From positions 118,384,709 to 118,448,708 of the forward strand of contig NC_084830.1 of assembly GCF_033115175.1 (NCBI RefSeq): a stretch of 64,000 bases of DNA, given 5' to 3'. The notes beneath the pieces were generated by a model. The model did no database searches and was not told the DNA's origin. It saw nothing but the letters and a program-made list of their open reading frames with translations. Below are positions 10,204-20,268 of the stretch, in pieces. Within the stretch, counting starts at the first letter, position 1, and every line of letters begins with the position of its first letter. The position numbers and the translations under genes are program-made. The stretch comes from Lepus europaeus. Lineage: Eukaryota; Chordata; Mammalia; Lagomorpha; Leporidae.

Positions 10204-12170
10204 ACTAAGGTTCTCAAAATATATGCATTTTAAATATATTTTTTCTCTTAGGAAATTTTCCATTTTTCCATTTGTTTAATGAGTTCTCTCCCTTTATTTA
10301 ATGAAGCTCAATTATAAAAACTTGAAGATATGTGCCTGATCATTTTAGTATATTGGTCATTATAGATCTGGCATGTGTTGGTGGTTATCTTTTCTCTTGA
10401 ATATTTTCCTGTTTCATTGTACCTTGAGTGATTTTTATTGCTACTAAGACATTTGAAATATGATTTTTTTTATATTTATGATCCTGTTAAAATCATCTGA
10501 AGAATAGTGACTTTTCAATTTGTTTTTTTTTTCTTTTTAAAAAAGTCACCCTCAGTTGATTTAGGTTTGTAATTTAAGTTCAGTTTTTAAAGTCTTTGGT
10601 TTGCTATTTGATACTCCCTGAATATGTGCTACCCGGAGATTTGGAACATGGAGTGTAGCCTATGTCATTTCTCAGAACCTTTGGGTTTGGGATCATTTCC
10701 ACAGATATACACCCAGGACTTTATCTTTGTCTGTTCTTCTTTATCCTCATATTACTATCTCTTCTCCTTAATCTTGTCAATTTCACTGTCTCTTAGCGTC
10801 TACCGTTCTTAATCTCTGGTCAGAAAGCCTGAATTTAAAAATCCCCACACTATGGTACATCCCCTGTAAATGTTTCCTCCTCTAGGGGAAATTAGTATAC
10901 CTGATTGCTGCTACCATTCCCACACCCCATAGCACTGAAGCTTGGAGACTAGCTTCTGACACCAGGGCACCAAAGATGAGAGAAAAAACTGAAGCAGAGA
11001 ATGTCCACCACTCTTTCTGTTCCAAAATTCCCCTTCTCTGGTCCTCTGACTAGAGAGGGAAATTGAGAAGGCAGAGGGTGGGGTACAGGGGTTGGGAAGG
11101 AAGGAGAGAGGGAGGATGGAGAAAGAGAGATATCTTAAGAAAAATTTTCATGACAGCACCCTTTTTCCAGTTGCAGATTCAGATTAAGAAGCATGAGTGG
11201 CAAGTGCAGGCAAGAAGCTTACAGTCTTTCTTCAAATTTTGCTTTCTCCCTCTAATCTACATGCCATTATTTACATTTCAGAGTCTTTGAATAGCTGTGT
11301 TAAGTACCTGTCCTATATTTTCAGTTGTAATAAGTGGAAGAGATGAGATACTACTCTATCTTAACCATACCAGAATATTGCTGAATAGCAGTTTAAAATG
11401 TGTATGCTTTTTAAAATTTTCCTGGACACTTTGAAAATTAAATCTAACAAAGAAAGCAGCAGGAATAGAGTGCCTGTGTCTGTAACCACATCTCTATGAG
11501 GACATGTTGCATTGATCTAAGTGGTCTTTCAGTTCCTGCATCTTGCTCTGTCTAGCTGTTAAATGTGGTGAAGAATCCACCAGAGTTAGTTGCAAGCACA
11601 AAATTAATGGAAGTTTCACTTCCTGAATTTCAAAGTTTTATTTAACACACTCCATAGCTTTGCCTTCCCAAGCAGATTGTCTCTAGTATAGTGAAAACCA
11701 AACAAACTGGACACTTCTGATTCTAATTCTAAAAGAAAACCCCATTTCCATTGTTTTCCAGACATGAGTATGTATCTTTCATTTAGCCCTGGTTTTTCCC
11801 ATTTCCTGGGTCTTCTAGATGAAATTATGGGTGGGGTTTTCAGTCTTCAACACAGAGAACACCTCCCAGTGGTTTCACATTTGAGGACACAGCAAGAAGC
11901 TGGCATTAATCTAGCATTTTATTTAGGAGACAGCATATGTGGATTGCCATGTGGCAGGTGTGCGCATATATGAGACTCAATTCGGTAGAACATTTATTCA
12001 GTTTCCTTCAAGGGGTGAAAAAGTGAATAAAAAAGTAAAAAAATGTCTAACAATTCTTAAACTGTACCCCTAAAAGTAGTAACTTGGTTTGTTCTCCAAA
12101 AGCTTCCATATGCCTTTAATTGGAATATCTTACTGAAAAATGTCTTGCAAACAGCTTTTCCCCCTTACAG
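10204..12170. other. repeat-poor stretch, no gene seen
   Basis: AT-rich sequence without a recognisable gene, RNA or young repeat. A purine-rich patch lies at about 11055-11130. Open frames here are short and have no recognisable domain. Confidence 0.5.
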
Positions 12171-12171
12171 T

Positions 12172-12270
12172 GATATGTATATACATACATATGTATCTTA
12201 CATGTATATATATCTGATATATATATCCTACATATATATGTGTAATATATATATGTAGGATATATATATT
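12172..12270. repeat. AT-rich microsatellite with palindromic units
   Basis: Irregular TATATA/TACATA repeats. The two halves (TATATATCCTACATATATA and TATATATATGTAGGATATATA) are near inverted copies and could fold into a long AT stem. Confidence 0.8.
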
Positions 12271-13060
12271 CTACTTATGTAAAAACCTTCAGTTATTAAT
12301 CTATACAAATGATAGATTTTCCCATGCATAGCTCAAGTGACTTAGAGTATTTTATGGGAAGGATTATCCAAAAATCTGATCTAGAGCTGGAAGCAACCTT
12401 GACATTTTTCTCCAAATTGTCGTATTATATATTTCCTCTTTTTGAGAGCCACAGAATGACATAGCTTGATATTCATACTGTTAACTCAGTGATTTTATTC
12501 CTGCTAATAGGAACATCCAAGGATCACTTACAGTGTGCTGAAATAGACCCAAAGACTTTGAATACCTTATTTCATTTAATTGTCTCAATAAATGCATTGA
12601 TTTATCCACATTTTTGAGAAAAGTCAAATTGAGAGTAGTTCATTAAATCACTCAAAACCTCATAGATGGAAAGCAGCAGAACTAGAGTATACACAGAATA
12701 CATACAGCTCCATAGTCTGCATAATCTTAATGACTATAGCATATAGCTTTTGAATTGATGCAAAAAAAGTTAAATGTTATTACCATCTTTAGCTATCATC
12801 CTGTAAATAAAATGTGACTGAACTTTCAGTGCTGAAGGGATAAGAGGCTTGATAAATTATAGGAATCAGAAGTATATTGATACGCAATATAATTTGAATT
12901 AGGCATATCTTTCAATGTATTCTAAGTAGTTAGCAGTTGCCAAAAGCACCTTTTACTAGGTTTCCAACTTGGTATGCTTACCGTGTCAAAAAACACAAAA
13001 CACTATGACATGGAACAACAGACATATCTCAAATTAGCATGTTAACTCCTGATTTCTTTT
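12271..13060. other. repeat-poor stretch with an ancient repeat remnant
   Basis: About 12485-12740 reads like a much-decayed mammal-wide repeat of the type containing 'CTTATTTCATTTAATTGTCTC'. The rest is unassigned. Confidence 0.45.
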
Positions 13061-13377
13061 TTAAATATTTATTTTTTTATTCATTCATTCATTCATTTAA
13101 CAGGCAGAGCAACACACAGAGAGAGATATTCCAACTCCTGGTACACTCCCCAGATGGCCATGAACAGCTAGGTCAGGGCCAGACCAAAGGCAAGAGCAAG
13201 AAATTCCATCTGGATCACCCAGATGGATGACAGGGGCCCAAGTACTTTTGGCCATCGTCTGCTGCCTTCCCAGGTGCATTAGTAGGGCTCTGTATCAGAA
13301 ACTGAGCAGACAACAGCACTCTGATATGGCATGCCTGTGTCACAAGCAGTGTTTTAAACCGCTGTGCCACAAAACCC
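13061..13377 (-). mobile_element. tRNA-derived SINE, older type
   Basis: The complemented tail includes (ATTC)n at 13080-13096. A diverged body and a tRNA-like head (complement of CCGCTGTGCCAC) follow. Confidence 0.85.
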
Positions 13378-13637
13378 TTTCTGTGTATACTTACTTTTTA
13401 TGTTATTTACTTGAAAGGCAGAGAGACAAGGAAAGCAAGAGAAACAGACCCATAGACAAAGATCTTTTGTTTGCTGGTTCACTCTCCATATGCCTGCTTG
13501 AGCCAGACCAAAGCCAGCAGCTTGAACAAAGCTCCCATCCACTGGTTCACCCAAATGCCTGCAAAGTTCTGAGAGTGCACCAAAACTGGGAGCTCCTAAC
13601 TTTATCCAGATTCTCGCATGGGTAGGAGGAACCCAAC

Positions 13638-13753
13638 TGTTGTTCAGTGGCTGCACTCGGGCCACTGCAACAGCGCACAGCCACTGAAGGCACCGGGAGC
13701 CCGTGCTGGGAACTCGCCCCCCTCTGCACAAAGCAGAGCCAGCGGCGCACCCG
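13638..13753 (-). other. 116-bp GC-rich hairpin block of the insertion
   Basis: It holds an 11-bp perfect stem (TTCAGTGGCTG at 13643-13653 with CAGCCACTGAA at 13678-13688) and a second stem CTCTGC/GCAGAG (13722-13727 and 13733-13738). A GCAC-CGGG/CCCGTGC pairing lies between. Its outer end TGTTGT equals the first six bases of the LTR at 13823. It may be a retroviral leader remnant, since leaders fold strongly, or an unrelated captured RNA. I do not recognise it. Confidence 0.6.
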
Positions 13754-13822
13754 GCGCTGGCTAGCTCAGTTAGTAGAGCATGATACTCAGGGTCGTGGAT
13801 TCAAGCCCCACATTGGGCACCA
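13754..13822 (+). pseudogene. tRNA-Lys-like copy with CCA, anticodon deleted
   Basis: It aligns to tRNA-Lys(CTT) from the acceptor 5' strand through the D arm (GGCTAGCTCAGTTAGTAGAG), T arm (GGTCGTGGATTCAAGCC) and acceptor 3' strand, ending in an encoded CCA at 13820-13822. Nuclear tRNA genes do not encode CCA, so this is copied from a mature tRNA. About 8 nt of the anticodon arm are missing and one base is added in the acceptor. Differences GCGCCA to GCACCA, CACG to CACA and TTCGAG to TTCAAG are CpG-decay changes. It cannot decode. Confidence 0.85.
13805..13822 (-). other. tRNA-Lys primer-binding site
   Basis: On the minus strand, TGGTGCCCAATGTGGGGC directly follows the LTR terminal CA. It differs from the exact complement of the tRNA-Lys 3' end at two CpG positions. 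This is the priming site for minus-strand DNA synthesis in Lys-primed betaretroviruses. Confidence 0.88.
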
Positions 13823-14136
13823 TGTTGTCTCATCTGGATTCTCCCATGGTGGCTGGGGGTAAGGCAGCGCAGAGTCATGACACAGATACCGGGAGTCAGG
13901 TGAAAGCGGGCTAGAGGCTGGCAGCTTGCAGACTCCTTTATTTCAGGAAGTACATGTGCTTATATAGCTGAGGCAGCCAATCCGGTCAAGGGAAGGTCCA
14001 TGCCTTAACCAATCACTGCCTGTTACTAGGCAGACTCCCCTGCCAGGTAGGTTCCGCCGCCATTTCCTATGTAGCTGAGCGCACATCCGGCTTGCTGGCT
14101 ATTGCTGTCTTGGTGCTTCTCACTCATTCCACCACA
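13823..14136 (-). mobile_element. ERVK/IAP-like LTR
   Basis: This is a 314-bp LTR with TGTGG...CAACA termini on the minus strand. It has a TATA box (complement of TATATA, about 13960-13966), an AATAAA poly(A) signal (complement at 13938-13943), CCAAT-type motifs and a YY1-like GCCGCCATTT (14056-14065). The TATA-to-AATAAA spacing is short, as in other class II LTRs. It abuts the primer-binding site with no spacer. Confidence 0.85.
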
Positions 14137-14351
14137 CCCAACTACTTGAGGTAGCCTCTCAGGATCTATGTTAACAGGAAGCTGGAGTTGGGAGCCAGAG
14201 ACAGGACTTGAACCCAGGAACTCAAATGTGAAATGTGGTTACTTCACCTCCAGACTAACTGCCAGCTCCTCCACATTCTACATTATCTTGCTTGATCACT
14301 TTGCCTACTCTGATACTTAGAGAATCCGGCTCAACAGTTGCATATTTGTTG

Positions 14352-14608
14352 TTTTTTTTTTTTTTAAAGTTTTTATTTATTTGTATGCTTGTTTGAAACT
14401 CAGAGTTATAGAAAGAGAGAGGAGGGAGACAGAGATCTTCAATCCACTGTTTCGCTTTCCATATGGCTGCAACAGCCAGGGCTGAGCCAGGCTTAAGCCA
14501 GGGACCAGAAGCTTTATCTGAGTCTACCACATGGGTGGTATTGACCCAAATATGGAATGCTGATGTCGCAGGCGGTGGCATTACCTGCTATACCACAGTG
14601 CTGACCCC
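14352..14608 (-). mobile_element. tRNA-derived SINE, older type
   Basis: Minus-strand copy with T-rich tail complement, a GA-rich tract at 14410-14433 and a closing tRNA-like head (complement of TACCTGCTATACCACAG). Confidence 0.85.
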
Positions 14609-15030
14609 AACTGGATTTAGTTTTAAATTTTGCTTTCTGTTATATGTGGATTCTGAAATGCCTGTCCTTTGGTTTAATTTTTGATTCACAGGAATGTTGT
14701 CACACAATTACAGTTATTGAAATATGATCGGTTTCAAAGAAATGTTCCTCACTTGGATGAGGACTGAGAGTTTAATTTCCCAATGAGAACCATGAACAAT
14801 CATGCCAAAGTCATGGTTATTCACGACTATGCATAGTTCCATGGACTTTAGCAAAATGGTGTGAATTGCTCCTTTATGTTATACAAATTATAACATCAGA
14901 TTTAGGATAACCACTACAAAGATATCTTACTGAATTCTACAATTTCCATTAAAATGTATTTTATGATGTATTATTTTTCTATAAAGAATTGAGATGAGAG
15001 ACAAATTTCAAAAGGAACATTGATTTCTTA
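14609..15030. other. unassigned spacer
   Basis: AT-rich, with no gene or repeat family that I can name. Confidence 0.5.
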
Positions 15031-15040
15031 TCAATAATAT

Positions 15041-15388
15041 CTTTTTTTTTTTTTTTTTGACAGGCAGAGTGGACAGTGAGAGAGAGAGAGACAGAGAGAA
15101 AGGTCTTCCTTTTGCCGTTGGTTCACCCTCCAATGGCTGCTGCGGCCAGCGCGCTGCGGCCGGCGCACCGCGCTGATCCGAAGCCAGGAGCCAGGTGCTT
15201 CTCCTGGTCTCCCATGGGGTACAGGGCCCAAGGACTTGGGCCATCCTCCACTGCACTCTTGGGCCATAGCAGAGAGCTGGCCTGGAAGAGGGGCAACTGG
15301 GACAGAATCCAGCGCCCCGACCGGGACTAGAACCCAGTGTGCCGGCTTCGCAGGCAGAGGATTAGCCTGTTGAGCCATGGCGCCGGCC
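15041..15388 (-). mobile_element. young C-type SINE
   Basis: Full-length minus-strand C element with CpG-rich body (GCGCGCTGCGGCCGGCGCAC). Flanked by TCAATAATAT (15031-15040) and TCAATGATAT (15389-15398). Confidence 0.95.
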
Positions 15389-17297
15389 TCAATGATATAT
15401 TTTTTGGCTTTGATGTTCTGTCATTTTTTTCTTAAAAATGCAAGTCTCATATATGTTCATGGATAAAATATTAAATATTAGAGACCCTAGTCACTACAAT
15501 ATTCTCAACATTTAATATTCTAGAAGTTGAAAAATTATATTTTTCTACCAAATCAAGCTTATATTAAAAAGCATGGTTTGAATTTTACCTTTCTGATTAA
15601 CATATACTGGAGATTTTTCCATGTGAGCATGAATATTTCTACTGCATTTTCACATTATTATTATATCACAATGTGCCCTGTCTCCAAAGTGGCAATTTGG
15701 TTCTATGAATCTCTCTTTCTCTCTCTCTCTCTCCTATTATGAACAGTGCTCAATAAATATGTTTTGCATCTGTTTCTATATTTATTGAGGTACATCTGCA
15801 GAATACATTTCTAATGGTGAAATCAATGTTAAGTCACATGAGTACTTTTGTTTAATAGAAATTGCAGGACGGACAAAATCTGATTTTTAACACTTTCATG
15901 AAAACATTAGAAATACCAGATCTAGAGTATATATGTAGAGTTGATTTAAAGAAAAGATTGAGAATGCTTTGCTTTCCATTTAGATTTAGGGAAACTTCAA
16001 GTGTATATGGGGTATATTGCACTGGTCAAGTAACAAAATGTCTCATTATAAGTCTTTTTGTAGTTTTAAATTGTATGTTATGAGCCAAATATCTACAATT
16101 TGACATATTTGCATTTATCTAAATCTTGAATAGATTCTAAAATATTTTTGTGTTTTATGTTGTTAAATCGCATTAAACGCAGGGTAATTTTCCATAATCA
16201 TATGCTGCAAATTAAGATTCATTTATTTGAATACAATTTCTATTCCAGCCATTACCTGAATATCACTGTTCTCTAGCTAGCAGCTTGAATAATTTACACA
16301 AATAATATGCCTGAGAAAATGAACAATCTCAATTGTGCTAGAATATCAAGTGGTAGCAAACAGAATAATTAGTGGTTAAATATTTTCCAGTTTCAGTGAT
16401 GTATAACTTAACAATTCATTTCCAATTTCATTAAATATTACTTATTATAAGGTTTGTTTTTATTCAAAACAGTTTTGCATTAAGGGTCTTATATATTGGA
16501 ATCAAGATTGTTGTCTTTTTGCCCCTACTTTTTTGCCTCAAATAGTTGACAGTATTTTTGTGTCTATTTTTAGTGTCAGTTACTTAGCAGACTATATGTC
16601 TCTTGCCAAATTTAGCAATCAAAATCAAACATAGCAAGGCATTTAAAGATAAAGGGCTGGGGGTTGTATTCCTCCTACCCATTAATGACAGCTGCAAATA
16701 CATCAAGACTTGAGAGAAAATTTATCTTTCAAAAGCAAGGGAGGCTTCAGGATGACTCTCTGAGTGACGTTTGTCAGAATGTGCTTTATTCATTTTGTTT
16801 ACTTGATGTCAGAGAACCAGTCTTGTGTTTGCAGGATTTTTGAATAAGCTTCAAATGGTTCTTGATGTCCTAGAGTTGCTCTATTTCTTTTATGAGCCTT
16901 TTTTTTCTTTCTCTTGCCTTCTCCACTAACCACTGGACTTTCAGAATCTGATTGATATTACTTATCAGATCTTATAATAATCCTGTAGTTATTTATATTT
17001 TTAGAGCAGTCCTAAGTTGCTCTTCACCCATCTCTCAGTACTCCTTTGATGATGTATTTTGTATTGAAACCACCCAGAAGGCAATGGTGTATTGCTCTAA
17101 ATATTCTGCTTTGTGCCAGTCAGCACTTCACTAATTTTATTTCCATGATCATTACAAATTGTTCACTTTTCTAAAAAAAAAAAAAAAAAGGACAAATTAA
17201 GGGTATGATTTCTAAAATAAATGTTGTGAACTGGCACCTTGATAATTCTGCAATCAGAAATCAGGTTAAAACCACAAGCAATGCAATATGATACTTT
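15389..17297. other. repeat-poor stretch, no gene seen
   Basis: Mostly AT-rich unique-looking sequence with a short TC run (15711-15734). About 16140-17150 has many homeobox-type TAAT cores and no recognisable repeat. Confidence 0.5.
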
Positions 17298-17308
17298 TAG
17301 GATAGTGT

Positions 17309-17312
<4 letters not shown>

Positions 17313-17340
<28 letters not shown>

Positions 17341-17666
17341 GGACAGGCAGAGTGGACAGTGAGAGAGAGACAGAGAGAAAGGTCTTCCTTTTGCCGTTGG
17401 TTCACCCTCCAATGGCCGCCGCGGTAGGCGCGCTGCGGCTGGCGCACCGTGCTGATCCGATGGCAGGAGCCAGGTGCTTCTCCTGGTCTCCCATGGGGTG
17501 CAGGGCCCAATCACTTGGGCCATCCTCCACTGCACTCCCTGGCCACAGCAGAGAGCTGGCCTGGAAGAGGGGCAACCGGGATAAGATCGGTGCCCCGACC
17601 GGGACTAGAACCCGGTGTGCCGGCGCTGCAAGGCGGAGGATTAGCCTAGTGAGCCGCGACGCCGGC
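17313..17666 (-). mobile_element. young C-type SINE with 15-bp target duplication
   Basis: Minus-strand C element flanked by the exact 15-mer TAGGATAGTGTGACT (17298-17312 and 17667-17681). It has a T-run of about 30, which indicates a recent insertion. Confidence 0.97.
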
Positions 17667-17681
17667 TAGGATAGTGTGACT

Positions 17682-18155
17682 TTTTAAGGTAAAAATTACA
17701 AGTTTAGTTATAGTAATGTCTCAGACCATTAAAATGTTGGCTGCTAAAAGTGTTTTGGACTGTGCAATTTTGGCTGGAGGATGAGGATTTTTAGATAATA
17801 TGTGAAATGAATGAGAGATCTCAGAGATAAGTAAATTAAGTTGAAACCTCTTGTGGATGAATTACTTTTTGCTAATATTATTAAGTCATCTTAATAAAAT
17901 GATATGGTCTATATCTATACTATAACTATAGTATAAGGTAATACAAGCTTTGAAACTTTTATAAGTTTACTAAATGTGGAGTTCACTTTCAATAATAGTT
18001 TTTTAGTCCAGTTACCTGCAACCCAGTTAGACAAAAGTTAGATGTGCATTAAAGAGAATGAAAAAACAAGTCAGGAAAAACACCCAAAAATTCTCATATC
18101 CCATATCAGGAGCTTAGGTTACCCTTCTTTCCTAAGGGCATTTTACTCATGATTA
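17682..18155. other. unassigned spacer
   Basis: AT-rich sequence, nothing recognised. Confidence 0.5.
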
Positions 18156-18169
18156 GATAACGAGCTTTT

Positions 18170-18507
18170 TCTTTCTTTCTTTTTTTTTAATTTATTTGAC
18201 AGGTATAGTTACAGACAATGAGAGAGAGAAAGAGACAGAGAGAAAGGTCTTCCTTCCATTGGTTCACTTCCCAAATGGGCCTCTATGGCCAGTGCTGTGC
18301 CGATCCGAAGCCAGGAGCCAGGTGCTTCTTCCTGGTCTCCCATGCGGGTGCAGGGGCCCAAGCACTTGGACCATCCTCCACTGCCCTCCCAGGCCACAAA
18401 AGAGAACTGGACTGGAAAAGGAGCAACTGGGACTAGAATCCAGCGCCCATATGGGATGCTGGCACAGCAGGCGGGGGATTAACCAAGTGAGCCACGGCAC
18501 CGGCCCC
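18170..18507 (-). mobile_element. C-type SINE, intermediate age
   Basis: Minus-strand copy with a tail that still shows TTTAATTTATTTGACAGG. The GATAACGAGC duplication lies at 18156-18165 and 18508-18517. Confidence 0.93.
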
Positions 18508-18624
18508 GATAACGAGCCTTTTCAAGAAGTAAATTATACTTTTTAATCTCACAACTGATCAACCTTCATCTGTCACCTTGTTTTAGAACATACTAATACA
18601 AGACTTATCTGAGTAAGATTTGCT

Positions 18625-18994
18625 GCGGCTGCTTCTTCTTCTTCTTTTTTTTTTTTTTTTTTTTTTTGATAGGCAGAGTGGACAGTGAGAGAGAGACACA
18701 GAGAAAGGTCTTCCTTTGATGTTGGTTCACCCTCCAATGGCTGCCGCGGCCGGCGCGCTGTGGCCAGCTCACCGCGCTGATCTGAAGGTAGGAGCCAGGT
18801 GCTTTCTCCTGGTCTCCCATGCGGGTGCAGGGCCCAAGCACTTGGGCCATCCTCCACTGCACTCCCGGGCCACAGCAGAGAGCTGGACTGGAAGAGGGGC
18901 AACTGGGACAGAATCGGGCGCTCCGACCAGGACTAGAACCCGGTGTGCCAGTGCCGCTAGGTGGAGGATTAGCCTTTTGAGCCGCGGCACCATC
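18625..18994 (-). mobile_element. young C-type SINE
   Basis: Minus-strand C element with (CTT)n/T-run tail complement. The duplication AGATTTGCT lies at 18616-18624 and 18995-19003. Confidence 0.93.
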
Positions 18995-19003
18995 AGATTT
19001 GCT

Positions 19004-19952
19004 TCTTACTAATAATTTAAACTCTTCAACCTGTGGTTTACTCATATACAAAACAAGATCCGATAATAGACTCATGATGTTTCTTAAACATCATAAAATT
19101 TTAGAAAAATTATGTCTCCAAAGACTTTGTTTAGCTTTTACTCTGCCATATATGAAGCATGAAGTAAAAGATTAGCAATTATTTGTAACCCTTCCTTATG
19201 CTTAGCTGTCATCCAGGTTCTAAGTGGCTAAGTAAGGGAGGTGGAACAAATGCAAAATGCATATATTAGTTTATGAATCAATTCAATTATTTTGTGAACC
19301 AGGTCCTACACTATTTTGTCCTTTGAAGATGGAGAACTAACTAAAACAAGCTTCCTTTTCCCAATATAAACTAGTTCAAATTAGCTGTAAGAGCAGCAAT
19401 CCTGGATATAGATGGGATATACCCTGCTTAGGGTGGGTAACCTACCACATAGTCTGTGTTTAATACATAGTCGTGAAATGACTAAACAAAGTCATATGTA
19501 AGAGACAATGGCACAGACATGCCATGTATACATGTGCAGAGAGTCAGCAGCCAAAAAGGTATAGGTAAGTCTCATAGGGATAGCAATAATGAAGTAATGA
19601 AGTATATAATTCAGAGTTAAATTATAACATACTAAGCATTTGTCATTGAGGATATCTGATTGAACTGAGTATGAGCTGGTATGAAAATTGTAATAAGAGA
19701 TTGTGGTGATGCTGTTGTGTGACTGGAACTCTGCCAGCTATGGGGGATATAGCAGTGAATTAGACAAAATTTCTGTCCTAAAGGTATCTGGAAAGCCAAA
19801 CATAAACAAAAGTTACAACTACAATAGATCAATCCAATGAGCCTATTTAACTTTAGCACTTTTTACAATGCTTAACACTATAGGTATGCAGCAGTTTTTT
19901 TTTTTTTAATGAAATTCATGTACTGCATATATACAGTTGTTTTTTTTGCTTT
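19004..19952. other. repeat-poor stretch with an ancient repeat remnant
   Basis: About 19735-19850 (GATATAGCAGTGAATTAGAC and following) resembles a mammal-wide repeat. The rest is unassigned. Confidence 0.45.
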
Positions 19953-20268
19953 AGTTTTTATTATTATTATTATTTATTTGAAAGGCAGAGTTACAGAGAG
20001 GCAGAGAGGTCGTCTATCCACTGGTTCACTCCCCAAATAGCTGCAACATCCAGAGCTGGACCATTCTGAAGCCAGGAGCCAGGAGCTTCTTCCAGGCCTC
20101 CCACACAGGTGCAGGGGCCCAAGGACTTGGGCCATGTTCCACTGCCTTCCCAGGCCATAGCAGAGAGCCGAATTGGAAGTGGAGCAGCCAGGACTCGAAC
20201 CGCCGCCCACATAGGATGCCAGTGTCGCAGGCTAGGACTTTAACCCGCTGCGCCACAGCGCCGGCCCC
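19953..20268 (-). mobile_element. tRNA-derived SINE
   Basis: Minus-strand copy with (TTA)n tail complement, GAAAGGCAGAGTTACAGAG, and an intact-looking tRNA head complement (CGCTGCGCCACAGCGCCGG). Confidence 0.92.

Larger units (their letters stand above)
13638..14136 (-). mobile_element. 499-bp LTR / tRNA-Lys composite insertion
   Basis: This single insertion begins TG, ends CA and is flanked by the 6-bp duplication CCCAAC (13632-13637 and 14137-14142), the size typical of class II (ERVK-like) integration. In retroviral (minus) orientation it reads: one LTR (14136-13823), an 18-nt tRNA-Lys primer-binding site, a further 51 nt complementary to the rest of tRNA-Lys, then a 116-bp hairpin-rich block ending ACAACA. 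There is no second LTR and no gag, pol or env. It could be a plus-strand strong-stop DNA that copied its tRNA primer end to end, a non-autonomous family carrying a tRNA segment, or a deleted provirus. Structure and boundaries are clear; the mechanism is inferred. Confidence 0.85.
13391..14271 (-). mobile_element. older SINE split by an LTR-type insertion
   Basis: The two halves, 13391-13637 and 14137-14271, rejoin as a normal minus-strand SINE (plus-strand text AGGAACCCAAC | TACTTGAGGTAGCC, the same junction seen intact at 5696-5719). This gives a clean empty-site reconstruction for the insertion at 13638-14136. Confidence 0.9.

Noticed and set aside
9788-10279. 163-codon open frame on the plus strand
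   Set aside because: It is the antisense of the RPL6 pseudogene.
13754-13822. Functional tRNA-Lys gene
   Set aside because: It encodes CCA, lacks the anticodon and sits exactly at an LTR primer-binding site.
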